NCBI GenBank assembly: GCA_027483995.1
Contig: JAIXTK010000197.1
Coordinates: forward strand, 1-32,000
Origin: Acetobacteraceae bacterium
GTDB taxonomy: Bacteria; Pseudomonadota; Alphaproteobacteria; Acetobacterales; Acetobacteraceae
Reading direction: 5' to 3'
DNA length: 32,000 bases
The notes beneath the pieces were generated by a model. The model worked only from the letters and a program-made list of their open reading frames with translations. It was not told the origin of the DNA and did no database searches. A program made the translations under genes and the position numbers. Shown here one piece after another: positions 1-8,230 of the stretch (position 1 is its first letter; each line of letters begins with the position of its first letter).

Positions 1-525
1 CATGTGTGGGCCGGGGAGGTTGGCACCGGTCTGGCAGTAGCCGATGCGGAAGCTGATGGAGGAGACGCCACGGTGCAGGGAGAAGGCGTGACCAATTTGT
101 TCGCCCACCAGCTTTGAGATGCCGTATGGATTGACCGGCGCGGGCTCTCGATCAGTTGTGAGGGGGAAGTCGGTGAACCGGTGGCCGGCCATCGTCCAGT
201 TTGAACTGGCGAAAATGACGCGCCTGGCACCATGACGTGCGGCGGCTTCATAGACATTCTGAGTGAGGTCGATGTTCAGGCGCTGGACCGACGACCATGA
301 TGCCGACGGACTTGGGTTGCCGGCCAAGTGGATGACCGCATCGGCATTCTGGAAATGGACAGCCCAGCTTTCGCTGTAGGTTGCGAGATCTGCCTCATGG
401 ATGGCGCTGTCGCCGCCCGCATTGGCGTCGATAAGCCTGACGGTCCAGCCCAGTGCGGTGAAGTGGTTGCGGAGTTTGGTGCCGAGGTTGCCGCGTGCAC
501 CGGTAATCAGGACAGTTCGGCTCAT
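1..525 (-). CDS. NAD-dependent epimerase/dehydratase, uronate dehydrogenase-like (partial, 3' end outside window)
   Basis: The frame is open for 175 codons from an ATG at 523-525 to the left edge, so the C-terminus is missing. The N-terminus has the Rossmann dinucleotide motif TGARGNLG (residues 8-15), then an HLAGNPSP segment, an NVYEAAARHGARRVIFASSN core and a YGISK sequence carrying the Tyr and Lys of the SDR YxxxK pair. These place it in the extended short-chain dehydrogenase superfamily. The NVYEAA...RVIFASSN stretch resembles uronate dehydrogenases, which oxidise hexuronates to aldaric acid lactones, but other sugar-nucleotide or sugar epimerases share this fold. Its start codon overlaps the stop of the upstream M28-like gene (ATGA at 522-525), which implies translational coupling. 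Superfamily assignment is firm; substrate is inference. Confidence 0.85.
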   Translation of the reverse strand, partial: MSRTVLITGARGNLGTKLRNHFTALGWTVRLIDANAGGDSAIHEADLATYSESWAVHFQNADAVIHLAGNPSPSASWSSVQRLNIDLTQNVYEAAARHGARRVIFASSNWTMAGHRFTDFPLTTDREPAPVNPYGISKLVGEQIGHAFSLHRGVSSISFRIGYCQTGANLPGPHM

Positions 526-2210
526 CCCAGAGCCTGCTCAACGAGAGTCGTCGCGGTGCGCAGGGCATAGGCGAGGCGGTTGGCGGCGCGGCGGGCACTG
601 ACGGTGTGTAGGTGGGCGGCATCCGTGCCAGGCGTGGTCGCGGCGAGATCCCTCAGCGGCTGGAGAATGGCCCAGTCCGGGACAGGCAGGGCAGGGTCGT
701 GACCGAAGCGGTCTGTCTTGGCGTAGTCGATCGGGACGAGAATGCGGGAGAGCGCCATCAACGCTTGATTCGTCATGTCAGGGTTGGTGGCGCCACTGGC
801 TGTCGCCAGTTGCAGGGCCAGACCGTGCAGGTGATCTACTGCCTTCTGGAGCGCCGACAGGTCGAAGCGCTGTGCGAGCTTCGGTTCCAGTCCAGCGAGT
901 TCGTCACGCAGGGTTTCGACATGGCCAGGAATGTCGAGTGGCAGGACCGGATCGACCAGAAGCCGGCCGACGACGTGCAGGAAGACCTTTGTGTCCCGAA
1001 CAAGGTTTGTTTCGTCGACCTTGTCGATCAGGTCTTCTCGCGTGTGCCACCACCAGCCGAGCGCATTGCGCATCTTGAGCTGCGTGGGCGGCTGCTCCGA
1101 CAGGGCCCCCAGCATCGACGGGACGCCAAGGGCGGGCAGGGATTCGTCGCTGGAGCGGTTCTTGCGCTTGCCCTTTAGGGCGGAGCCGGTTTGGGTGTTC
1201 AGGGCATCGCGCAGGAGGGCTTGCAGGGGTGCCATCGCCGCAGCGTCTTCCAGCACTATGGCGCCGACCCCTCCGGTTGAATCCACGTTCACATGCGCTG
1301 CGCAGCGGCGATCGAGTTCATCCCAGTGGTTGTCGACATACCAGGCGGAGCCGGAATAGCGGCCGTGGCTATGGCCTGACCAGAAACAGAGACGCAGGCC
1401 ACGCTTCCAGGTGCTTCGGCAGGCGGTTGCAAGGCGCGCTACCTCCAGCATGGTGGCGTTGGCGCTGCCGTTGTCCATGACCCCATAGTACCAAGTGTCG
1501 TGGTGGCCGCTGAAAAGGATGAACGGTGTGTCTGCGTTGCCGTTCGGCGCGCTAAGCTCGGCCTCCAGGATGGGGGTTTTGCGCCAACCGGTGTCGACCT
1601 CGGCGTGGAGGACGACCTGCGGCGATTCACCCGCGGCGAGCCGATCGCGTATCGCACTGCCATCCGCGTTGGAGATGGTGCAGGCGACCGTGGCGGGCAG
1701 TTGGGTGACGGTCTCTGGATCAGGGTTTCCCCACACGGGTGAGATGCACATCTCATGGAGGTGGTGGTGTGGGCTGATGTGCAACTGGCCCACCGCGCCG
1801 GCATCGCGCGCAAGCGCTGCGACGACCGGGGTGGCGATGCCCTCCGCCAGGACGATCTTTCCCTTGATATCCTTGCCGGCGAAATCTGCGGCTGAGCCTT
1901 GGCCGACATAGACAAGCTCTGCTGGCAGGCCGCCGGCGGGTGACGAGCGGCTCATGGAATGGGTGATGGCCGTGAGCGCCACGCCGTCGACCAGCACCCG
2001 CGCCTTTCCGGGGAGGCTGATATAGGCGTCGTGCAGGATGATCCGGGTCTGGTAGCCGTACTCGTCCAGCCGGGCACGAAAATAGCGCAGGCTTTCAGCC
2101 TCATCTTCCGTACCGGAGAGCTTCACCCAACGCGAAAGCGCGCGGCAGTGATCCATCAGCAGGGGGCCGGACACTTCAGCAGCGAGCGCTGATGGGGAGA
2201 TATCGGTCAT
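522..2210 (-). CDS. M28 family (aminopeptidase-like) protein with altered active-site motif
   Basis: This 562-residue protein has a PA-like inserted region (around GQGSAADFAGKDIKGKIVLA) followed by an M28 zinc-peptidase domain. Visible metal-ligand candidates are the HHDTW motif (H236, D238), the bridging Asp in VMDNGS (D246), an Asp in HVNVDSTGG and the late His in WHTREDLIDKVD. The usual Glu-Glu motif after FWSG, which supplies the catalytic base and a zinc ligand in M28 enzymes, reads GHSHGRYSGS, with H280 and H282. The protein may therefore be an atypical or non-hydrolytic M28 member. No signal peptide is seen, so it is probably cytoplasmic. AAGGAG at 2220-2225 supports the start. It is the first gene of a leftward pair and is divergent from two M20 peptidases. 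Fold is confident; activity is uncertain. Confidence 0.85.
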   Translation of the reverse strand: MTDISPSALAAEVSGPLLMDHCRALSRWVKLSGTEDEAESLRYFRARLDEYGYQTRIILHDAYISLPGKARVLVDGVALTAITHSMSRSSPAGGLPAELVYVGQGSAADFAGKDIKGKIVLAEGIATPVVAALARDAGAVGQLHISPHHHLHEMCISPVWGNPDPETVTQLPATVACTISNADGSAIRDRLAAGESPQVVLHAEVDTGWRKTPILEAELSAPNGNADTPFILFSGHHDTWYYGVMDNGSANATMLEVARLATACRSTWKRGLRLCFWSGHSHGRYSGSAWYVDNHWDELDRRCAAHVNVDSTGGVGAIVLEDAAAMAPLQALLRDALNTQTGSALKGKRKNRSSDESLPALGVPSMLGALSEQPPTQLKMRNALGWWWHTREDLIDKVDETNLVRDTKVFLHVVGRLLVDPVLPLDIPGHVETLRDELAGLEPKLAQRFDLSALQKAVDHLHGLALQLATASGATNPDMTNQALMALSRILVPIDYAKTDRFGHDPALPVPDWAILQPLRDLAATTPGTDAAHLHTVSARRAANRLAYALRTATTLVEQALG

Positions 2211-2309
2211 CGGAGGTTGCTCCTTTTTCGCCGGGAAAGCCTAGTGCCGACGATTGCGGGCCGCCAGGGGTGGTCTTAGGGTCTGGCACGAATGCTGACG
2301 GAGCCAACC
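2211..2309. promoter_or_regulatory. Divergent intergenic region between M28-like and M20 operons
   Basis: This 99-base gap separates two head-to-head transcription units and must hold both promoters unless either is read from farther away. It contains a ribosome binding site for each side: AAGGAG read leftward (2220-2225) and GGAG read rightward (2300-2303). I could not identify a convincing -35/-10 pair or an operator palindrome. Confidence 0.4.
2300..2303 (+). promoter_or_regulatory. Ribosome binding site deciding the start of the first M20 gene
   Basis: GGAG lies six bases before ATG at 2310 and downstream of the alternative ATG at 2292, so it favours the shorter protein. Confidence 0.55.
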
Positions 2310-3452
2310 ATGAACGAGACTTCCACCAATCGGCCGGTCTTGGATGCGGACGAGATTCTGGCGGGCATTCGTGAGTGGGTTGAGATCGAAAGCCCCACCA
2401 CTGATGCTGCTGCGGTCAACCGCATGGCGGACAAGGTACAGGCAGACTATGCCGGGATCGGGGCGCGGCTGGAGCGGATTGCAGGGCGTGACGGGTTCGG
2501 TGACCATTTGCTGGTGACGTCGCCTTGGGGTGGCGATGGCCCGGGAATCCTGGTGCTGAGCCACCTGGACACTGTGCATGACATTGGGACGCTAGGAACA
2601 AAGCTGCCGTTCCGGGTGGAGGGCGATGTGGCCTATGGGCCGGGCATTTATGACATGAAGGGCGGCGCGCATCTGGCGTTCGCGGCCATGCGGCACCTGG
2701 CGCGGGAGGGGCGGGAGACCGCGCTGCCGATCCGTCATCTGCTGGTGTCTGAGGAGGAGGTGGGAAGCCCGACCAGTCGGGCGATCATCGAGCGTGAGGC
2801 ACGGCGGGCGAAGTTCGTTTTGGTGACGGAGCCGGCACGCGAGGGGGGGAAGATCGTGACGGCGCGCAAGGGCACGGCCCGGTTCGAGTTACGGATCAAG
2901 GGGCGGCCGGCCCATTCCGGCGCGCGGCATGAAGATGGACGAAGTGCCGTGAAGGAGTTGGCTCGGCAGATCCTCGACCTTGAGGCGATGACGGACTACG
3001 CCTTGGGGGTGACGGTGAATGTGGGGGTCGTTTCGGGAGGGACGCGCGCAAACGTCGTTGCCGAGGAAGCCTACGCCGAGATCGATATGCGGGTGCCGAA
3101 CCCGGCCGTGGGGGATGCGGCCGTGGCGAAGGTTCTGGCGCTCAAGCCCTATGATCCCGATGTCACCCTGGCTGTGACGGGTGGACTGAATCGCCCTGGC
3201 TACGAAAAGGGGGCGGACATTGAGGCCCTGTTTCAGCACGCCAAGCGTATCGCGGCGGGCATTGGCTTCGAACTGAAGGACCTCAAGACTGGGGGCGGTA
3301 GCGATGGGAACTTCACGGCCGCCATTGCGCCAACGCTTGACGGGCTGGGTGTGGACGGCAAGGGGGGGCATACGGACTATGAGCAACTCTACGTGTCATC
3401 CCTGGTGCCGCGGGCGCGGCTGATGCTGGGGCTGTTCGAGGAATTGTCGTGA
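2310..3452 (+). CDS. M20 family metallopeptidase (glutamate carboxypeptidase-like)
   Basis: A 380-residue dinuclear zinc hydrolase of the M20 (CPG2/ArgE/DapE) family. Visible ligand motifs are HLDTVHD (H85, D87), YDMKGG (D115) and SEEEVGS (the catalytic Glu and a ligand Glu at 149-150), with a late GGGSDGNF region and a GKGGHTDYEQ His near the end. Members remove C-terminal Glu from folate-type compounds or hydrolyse dipeptides and N-acyl amino acids; the substrate is not readable here. I chose ATG at 2310 because GGAG at 2300-2303 is correctly spaced for it; an in-frame ATG at 2292 lacks a good site and would add six residues. Its stop overlaps the start of the next M20 gene (GTGA), so the two are translationally coupled. 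No signal peptide is present. Confidence 0.92.
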   Translation: MNETSTNRPVLDADEILAGIREWVEIESPTTDAAAVNRMADKVQADYAGIGARLERIAGRDGFGDHLLVTSPWGGDGPGILVLSHLDTVHDIGTLGTKLPFRVEGDVAYGPGIYDMKGGAHLAFAAMRHLAREGRETALPIRHLLVSEEEVGSPTSRAIIEREARRAKFVLVTEPAREGGKIVTARKGTARFELRIKGRPAHSGARHEDGRSAVKELARQILDLEAMTDYALGVTVNVGVVSGGTRANVVAEEAYAEIDMRVPNPAVGDAAVAKVLALKPYDPDVTLAVTGGLNRPGYEKGADIEALFQHAKRIAAGIGFELKDLKTGGGSDGNFTAAIAPTLDGLGVDGKGGHTDYEQLYVSSLVPRARLMLGLFEELS

Positions 3453-4849
3453 GCCGGGACGCAGCGATCGCAGCTGCGCATGCGCTCTGGGATGGCGGCA
3501 GCTATCTGGAGCGGCTGCGGGCACTCGTTGCAGTGCCGACTGAAAGCCAGATGCCAGACCGGGTTGGGGAGCTGCAACGGTATTGCGATGCCGTTCTTGG
3601 TCCGATGGTTCGGAACATCGGCTTCGAGACCCTGGTGCTGGACAATCCGGAGCCGGGTCGTGGCCCCGTGTTGCTGGCGAGCCGTGTCGAGGATCCTGCC
3701 CTACCGACGGTGCTGGTTTATGGCCATGGCGATGTGGTTCGCGGGGAACCTGCGCGATGGCGCAAAGGGCTAGACCCCTGGGTTGTCACCGTAGAGGGCG
3801 ACAAGATCTACGGACGTGGTGTGGTCGACAACAAGGGCCAGCACCTGATCGCAATTGAGGCGTTGAGAGCTGTGCTGGCGACGCGTGGTCGGCTGGGTTT
3901 CAATGCCAAGGTGCTGGTAGAAACGGGGGAGGAGGTGGGCTCGCCGGGCATTCGCGCCTTCCTGGCGCGGCATCGGGACCTGTGTTCCGCGGATGTGTTC
4001 ATCGGGCTCGACGGGCCCAGGCAGACAACGTTCATGCCCGAGGTGAAACTGGGCGCACGAGGCGGGGTGGCGTTCGATCTTGTCTGTGACCTGCGCGATG
4101 GTAGCCATCATTCGGGACATTGGGGTGGGGTTCTTGCCGACCCTGGCTTCATCCTTTCGCATGCACTGGCGACGATCGTCTCCCCAGGCGGGCGGATCCT
4201 GGTGCCCGAGTGGCTGCCACAACACGTGCCGAATTCGGTGCGGCAGGCGTGCGCCGATATTGTGTTCGAGGACATGCCGGGATTGCCCGAGGCAGATCCC
4301 GGATGGGGCGAGCCAGGGATGAGCAAGGCGGAGCGCATCTTTGCCTGGACGAGCGTGATTGTGCTGGCAAGCATCACGGGATCGCCGGATGCGCCCGTGA
4401 ATGCGGTGGCGGGAACCGCGCGGGCACGGCTGCAGGTGCGGCATACCGTTGACATCGACGCGGCGCGGATCATTCCCGCGCTGCGGGATCATCTGGATGT
4501 GAGGGGGTTCCCGCATGTGCTGGTGCAACCCGTGCTCGAGCGCGATGCGTTCCCGGCTTCCCGCACCGATCCGGATGAGCCGTGGGTGAAGGTGGTGGTG
4601 GACTCGCTGACTGAGACGGCGGGACGGGCACCGAACGTGATTCCGAATTCCTCGGGGTCAAACCCCTCCCAGATTTTCAAGGAGGAGTTGGGGACGCCGG
4701 TGATCTGGATACCGAACTCCTATGCGGGGTGCCACCAGCATGGGCCGGACGAGCACGGGTTGGGATCGTTGCTGCGCGAGGGGCTTGGGCTGATGTCGGG
4801 TCTGTGGTGGGATATTGGCGCAGGGAGAATTCCCGGGCATCCAAAGTAA
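3449..4849 (+). CDS. M20 family dipeptidase-like metallopeptidase
   Basis: A second M20 hydrolase, 466 residues, starting with GTG that overlaps the previous stop. Motifs are YGHGDVV (H93, D95), GRGVVDNKGQ (D127), VETGEEVGS (E161/E162), IGLDGP and a late YAGCHQHGPDEH containing the final His ligand. Its length and the VVDNKGQ signature fit the longer M20 dipeptidase/carnosinase-like branch better than the carboxypeptidase G2 branch of its neighbour. The two paralogues diverge strongly, so they probably attack different bonds or substrates rather than forming a simple duplication. No export signal is visible. The gene converges on the TPR-glycosyltransferase gene; the 87-base gap between them shows no clear terminator. 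Confidence 0.92.
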   Translation: MSRDAAIAAAHALWDGGSYLERLRALVAVPTESQMPDRVGELQRYCDAVLGPMVRNIGFETLVLDNPEPGRGPVLLASRVEDPALPTVLVYGHGDVVRGEPARWRKGLDPWVVTVEGDKIYGRGVVDNKGQHLIAIEALRAVLATRGRLGFNAKVLVETGEEVGSPGIRAFLARHRDLCSADVFIGLDGPRQTTFMPEVKLGARGGVAFDLVCDLRDGSHHSGHWGGVLADPGFILSHALATIVSPGGRILVPEWLPQHVPNSVRQACADIVFEDMPGLPEADPGWGEPGMSKAERIFAWTSVIVLASITGSPDAPVNAVAGTARARLQVRHTVDIDAARIIPALRDHLDVRGFPHVLVQPVLERDAFPASRTDPDEPWVKVVVDSLTETAGRAPNVIPNSSGSNPSQIFKEELGTPVIWIPNSYAGCHQHGPDEHGLGSLLREGLGLMSGLWWDIGAGRIPGHPK

Positions 4850-4936
4850 TGGAAAGCGTCATTGGCCAAATAGACGCTCGGCCTGCGGTCAATCACTTTG
4901 CTTGTGGCAAGAAGTTCAGGCCGGTCAATTGTTGCC

Positions 4937-6118
4937 TCAGCTGCTGCGTGTGAACAACGCGAAGGCGTTCTGGCCAACATGATGGCCGGCAGGGAGTGCG
5001 CCGTAGGGGGGGAAAGGGACGCTGCCAAGGCAGCCTGTAAAGACGCTGTCGTGGATCAGGCAATTGCCGCGGATGGATGGCCACACCGTCTCGGAGAGCA
5101 GGTCCTGATCGATATGGTTGCCTTCGGTTCGCCATCCGCGACGGTTGTTGAACAGCAGGTCCACGTTGGGGAGGATGCCGCCGACACCACCCCACATGCC
5201 TGCGAGGATGAGGTCGGTATGCGTGTAGAAGTCGCGCATGATGTGGAAATGATACTGGGAGGCCAACCAGGCATCGACGGCGACGCGCTCCTTGATTGTC
5301 AACAAGGAGTCGGCGTCGCGGATCAGGTAGCGGCGGACGGAGGGGTCGCTGAGGACGGCGAAGCGCCAGAGCAGGCGCCGGTGCCCTGGCATGTTCGGTG
5401 GAAGTTCGAAATGCACGACCTGTGCACCCATCCGTTGGAGGTCGTTGCGGAAGGATTGGGGCACCGAGGTGTCCAGGTGGACGCGGATCGTCCAGGCTGG
5501 GAAGAGGTGGTTCAGCAGCTTCAGGTTTTCGGCGAGGGGCGCGAAGTAGCGATCGTTCTCGCCCCATAGGGAGTAGGAGATGACGTTCTCGGCCCGATTG
5601 TGGGGATTGAAGGGCGGAGGAGACTCTGTGGGCATCTTGGCGAGGACAGTGAAGCTGGAGAACATCTGGTCCTTCGCCGTCAGCGCGGCACGGCCGTACT
5701 CCACCGCGAGATCGGCGCGGCCGATGCGCCCCGCTGCATCCGCCAGGCAATCATGCGTGTTGGGGCTGGTACTGCCGCATTCGAGGGCGCGCAGGCAGGC
5801 CTGCATCGCCCCACCATTGTCACCCAACGACAAGAGCAACACGCCATGATTCTCGTGCAGGCTGGCTGAGTCTGGGAACTGGCGCAGGGCGTCAGCGATG
5901 ACGCCGAGTGACTCGGGGATACTTCCGCGCTGGAAATGAAGAAGGGCGAGGAAGAGGTGGGCATCGGGCGTGGCTGCGTGGGCTGTAGCAAGCTGGGTGA
6001 GATGCGCCTGCTGAGCCTGAATCGCCGCGGCCAGTTCGCCTCGCGCGTGGGCTTCCTGTGCCAATTGTCCATTATCGACCACTGGTTGTGGTGATGGCGG
6101 GTTCAGCAGACTGGACAT
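4937..6118 (-). CDS. TPR domain protein with C-terminal glycosyltransferase-like domain
   Basis: A 393-residue protein in two parts. Residues about 20-160 form TPR-like helical repeats (for example HLFLALLHFQRGSIPESLGV and SLHENHGVLLLSLGDNGGAM). Residues about 175-393 look like a GT-A glycosyltransferase: ISYSLWGENDRY opening, LWRF, an IRDADS motif (267-271) in the position of a metal-binding DxD, then HIMRDFYTH, LAGMWGGVGG and DQDLLSETVW (337 onward). These features are typical of uncharacterised bacterial TPR-linked glycosyltransferases. Donor and acceptor sugars cannot be inferred. It starts 3 bases after the aldo/keto reductase stop, so it is probably co-transcribed as the last gene of that operon, an odd partner for catabolic enzymes. 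Shine-Dalgarno is weak. Confidence 0.8.
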   Translation of the reverse strand: MSSLLNPPSPQPVVDNGQLAQEAHARGELAAAIQAQQAHLTQLATAHAATPDAHLFLALLHFQRGSIPESLGVIADALRQFPDSASLHENHGVLLLSLGDNGGAMQACLRALECGSTSPNTHDCLADAAGRIGRADLAVEYGRAALTAKDQMFSSFTVLAKMPTESPPPFNPHNRAENVISYSLWGENDRYFAPLAENLKLLNHLFPAWTIRVHLDTSVPQSFRNDLQRMGAQVVHFELPPNMPGHRRLLWRFAVLSDPSVRRYLIRDADSLLTIKERVAVDAWLASQYHFHIMRDFYTHTDLILAGMWGGVGGILPNVDLLFNNRRGWRTEGNHIDQDLLSETVWPSIRGNCLIHDSVFTGCLGSVPFPPYGALPAGHHVGQNAFALFTRSS

Positions 6119-6121
6119 CGT

Positions 6122-7147
6122 TCAGGTTGGGACCGGTGCTCGTGGGTCCAGCAAGCGGAGCTGACGCAGTTCCTCCCACATCGCAGCAGGGATGGGGTGC
6201 CGCAGCAGTGCGAAGTTGCCGAGCATTTCCTCCTTCGAAACCGCGCCGGGGATGATGGCTGCGATCGCGGGATGGGCTAGGGGGAACTGCAGTGCCGCTG
6301 CAGCAAGTGGCACCCCATGGCGAATGCAGACCTCCTCGATCCGGGCGACACGGTTCATCACCCATTTGGGGGCGTCGCTGTAGTCGTACTTGGCTCCTTG
6401 GCGCGCGCCGGTGGCCAGGACGCCCGAATTGAGAGGGCCGCCGAGGATCACGCTGACATTGCGCTTCTCACAAAGGGGCATGAAGTCGTCCAGCGCCTTT
6501 TGTTCCAGTAGGGTGTAGCGGCCTGCGAGCAGGACGCAGTCGAAATCGCCGGCTCGAACGAAGCGGGCGGACATGTCGGCTTCGTTGAGGCCGACGCCGA
6601 TCGCGCCGATCACGCCCTGGCTTCGCAGGTCCACCAATGCGCGGTGGGCGCCATCCATGACGTCGCGGAAGCGATCCTCGAGTACCATGCGGTCGCCGGT
6701 GGTCCAGAAGTCCACGTCGTGGACCAGGAGAATGTCAACGCGGTCCAGGCCGGTGCGCAACAGCGACTGCTCGAGGGAGCGGTGGACGCCATCGTAGCTG
6801 TAGTCGAAGGTGGGGTAGTGGTTGAGGCCGCCGCGGCGCATGCCGTCGATTGTGGTGCCGCGCGGGACAGGTGTCATCCAACGGCCGATCTTGGTGGAGA
6901 CGACCAGATCGTCGCGCGGGCGGTCGCGCAGGGCCGCGCCCATTCGTAGTTCGGCACGGCCATAACCGTAGTAGGGCGAGGAGTCGAAGAGACGGACGCC
7001 GGCCTGATAGGCGGCATCGACGGTGGCGATTGCATCGAGCTCTGGGATGGTTGTGCGAAAGCCTGCGAGCGGAGCCGTGCCGAAGCCAAACTGGGTGACC
7101 TGGAGGGATGTGCGGCCGAGACGGCGCCGTGCGGTGGGGTCGTACAT
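6122..7147 (-). CDS. Aldo/keto reductase (D-threo-aldose/L-fucose dehydrogenase-like)
   Basis: A 341-residue NAD(P)-dependent oxidoreductase of the AKR superfamily. The catalytic tetrad is visible: D55 and Y60 in LFDSSPYYGYGRAE, K86 in VSTKIGRW and H143 in LLVHDVDFW. The N-terminal LGRTSLQVTQFGFGTAPLAG and the insertion around RRGGLNHYPTFDYSYDG are characteristic of the branch that includes L-fucose dehydrogenase, D-threo-aldose 1-dehydrogenase and pyridoxal 4-dehydrogenase. It probably oxidises a sugar or alcohol at the anomeric carbon, or reduces an aldehyde. It lies 8 bases downstream of the LDH2-family dehydrogenase, so the two redox enzymes are likely co-expressed. The family is confident; the substrate is not. 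Confidence 0.92.
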   Translation of the reverse strand: MYDPTARRRLGRTSLQVTQFGFGTAPLAGFRTTIPELDAIATVDAAYQAGVRLFDSSPYYGYGRAELRMGAALRDRPRDDLVVSTKIGRWMTPVPRGTTIDGMRRGGLNHYPTFDYSYDGVHRSLEQSLLRTGLDRVDILLVHDVDFWTTGDRMVLEDRFRDVMDGAHRALVDLRSQGVIGAIGVGLNEADMSARFVRAGDFDCVLLAGRYTLLEQKALDDFMPLCEKRNVSVILGGPLNSGVLATGARQGAKYDYSDAPKWVMNRVARIEEVCIRHGVPLAAAALQFPLAHPAIAAIIPGAVSKEEMLGNFALLRHPIPAAMWEELRQLRLLDPRAPVPT

Positions 7148-7155
7148 GTCGGCCT

Positions 7156-8211
7156 TCAGGCTCCGAGATCGATGTTGACGCCCAGGGACTGGCCGGCTTC
7201 GACAAGTTGGGCCCAGGTTTCGGTGTCGATGTAGACGCCTTCGTCGCTGCGCTTGGCACGGGCGATGCGCTCGGGGTCACCGGCGACGAGGACAGGGAGA
7301 GTGGGGTCGATCGGTGGGGAGGATTTGACGAAGGCGACCATCTTGTCGATTTCGGCCTGCACAAATGGCATGGCGGCAAGACGGGTGGGGTCGAGGACGA
7401 AGGTGAGCCAGCCGTTGATGATGCCATGCTCTGGGGGCGTTTCGCCCGGCATCACGCCGGCGCCGGCCACCGCGCCCGCGAGGAGGTCGCAGATCAGGGC
7501 GAGACCGGAGCCCTTGTGCTCACCGAAGGGCAGGGCGGCACCGATCGGGTCCTCATACATCACGCCGGGATTGGTCGTGGGACGACCTTCGGAGTCGATC
7601 AGCGCCCCGGGGACGACCTGGCGCTTGTCGTTGTAGGCGACGCGGACCTTGCCCAAGGCAATCACCGAAGTGGCGAAATCGAGGATCGTGGGCGGTGTGG
7701 TCGAGGTGCCGGGAACAGCGATGCAGATAGGATTGGTGGTGTAGCGACCGTGCTTGCCACGGAAGGGGGCGACCCGGGGCTTGCCGCTGTAGCCATTGAC
7801 GAAGGAGATCGAGACCAGGCCAGCGGCAGCAGCCATTTCGCCATAGGTGCCGACGCGACCGATATGGTGGACGTTCCTGAGGCCGTGAATCGCGATGCCT
7901 TGCGTCTTGGCGGTGTCGATGCACCATTGCATGGCTTGGCGAGCCACGATCTGGCCGTAACAATGCTTGCCATCCCAGACGGCGAAGGGGCCGTTCTCGC
8001 TGACGATGGCGGGCGTGTGGTTCGGCTTGAGGTTGCCGGATTTCAGCGACTTCACGTAAGGCGAGAGCATCACGACGCCGTGGCTGTCATGGCCGGCGAG
8101 ATTGGCGCCGATCAGGTGATCGGCCACCGTGTTCGCCTCATCCTCGCTGCTGCCGCCGGCACGCAGAAGCTGCAGGGCGATATCGTGCAGCTTGGTGTGC
8201 GGAACCATCAT
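7156..8211 (-). CDS. Malate/lactate/ureidoglycolate dehydrogenase (LDH2) family oxidoreductase
   Basis: A 351-residue NAD(P)-dependent 2-hydroxyacid dehydrogenase of the LDH2/MDH2 family, which is unrelated in fold to classical lactate dehydrogenase. Visible marks are the N-terminal helical segment ending in NLAGHDSHGV, the catalytic His in NVHHIGRVGTYGEM (H116), ISFVNGYSGKPRVAPF, and GEHKGSGLALICDLLAGAVAGAG near the C-terminus. Substrates in this family include malate, sulfolactate, ureidoglycolate and delta-1-piperideine-2-carboxylate. I chose ATG at 8209-8211 because GGGGAG at 8221-8226 precedes it; the frame stays open upstream to 8382, but that extension lies within the upstream gene. 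It is the second gene of the leftward operon, 19 bases after the dimethylformamidase-like gene. Confidence 0.92.
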   Translation of the reverse strand: MMVPHTKLHDIALQLLRAGGSSEDEANTVADHLIGANLAGHDSHGVVMLSPYVKSLKSGNLKPNHTPAIVSENGPFAVWDGKHCYGQIVARQAMQWCIDTAKTQGIAIHGLRNVHHIGRVGTYGEMAAAAGLVSISFVNGYSGKPRVAPFRGKHGRYTTNPICIAVPGTSTTPPTILDFATSVIALGKVRVAYNDKRQVVPGALIDSEGRPTTNPGVMYEDPIGAALPFGEHKGSGLALICDLLAGAVAGAGVMPGETPPEHGIINGWLTFVLDPTRLAAMPFVQAEIDKMVAFVKSSPPIDPTLPVLVAGDPERIARAKRSDEGVYIDTETWAQLVEAGQSLGVNIDLGA

Positions 8212-8230
8212 TGCCGTTCTCTCCCCTGGC

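Noticed and set aside
2285-2300. TGGCAC near the first M20 gene as a sigma-54 promoter
   Set aside because: The -12 element (TTGC-type) is missing at the required spacing and the site would lie too close to the start codon.
4898-5569. 223-codon open frame on the + strand
   Set aside because: It is antisense to the TPR-glycosyltransferase gene and shows no family motif.
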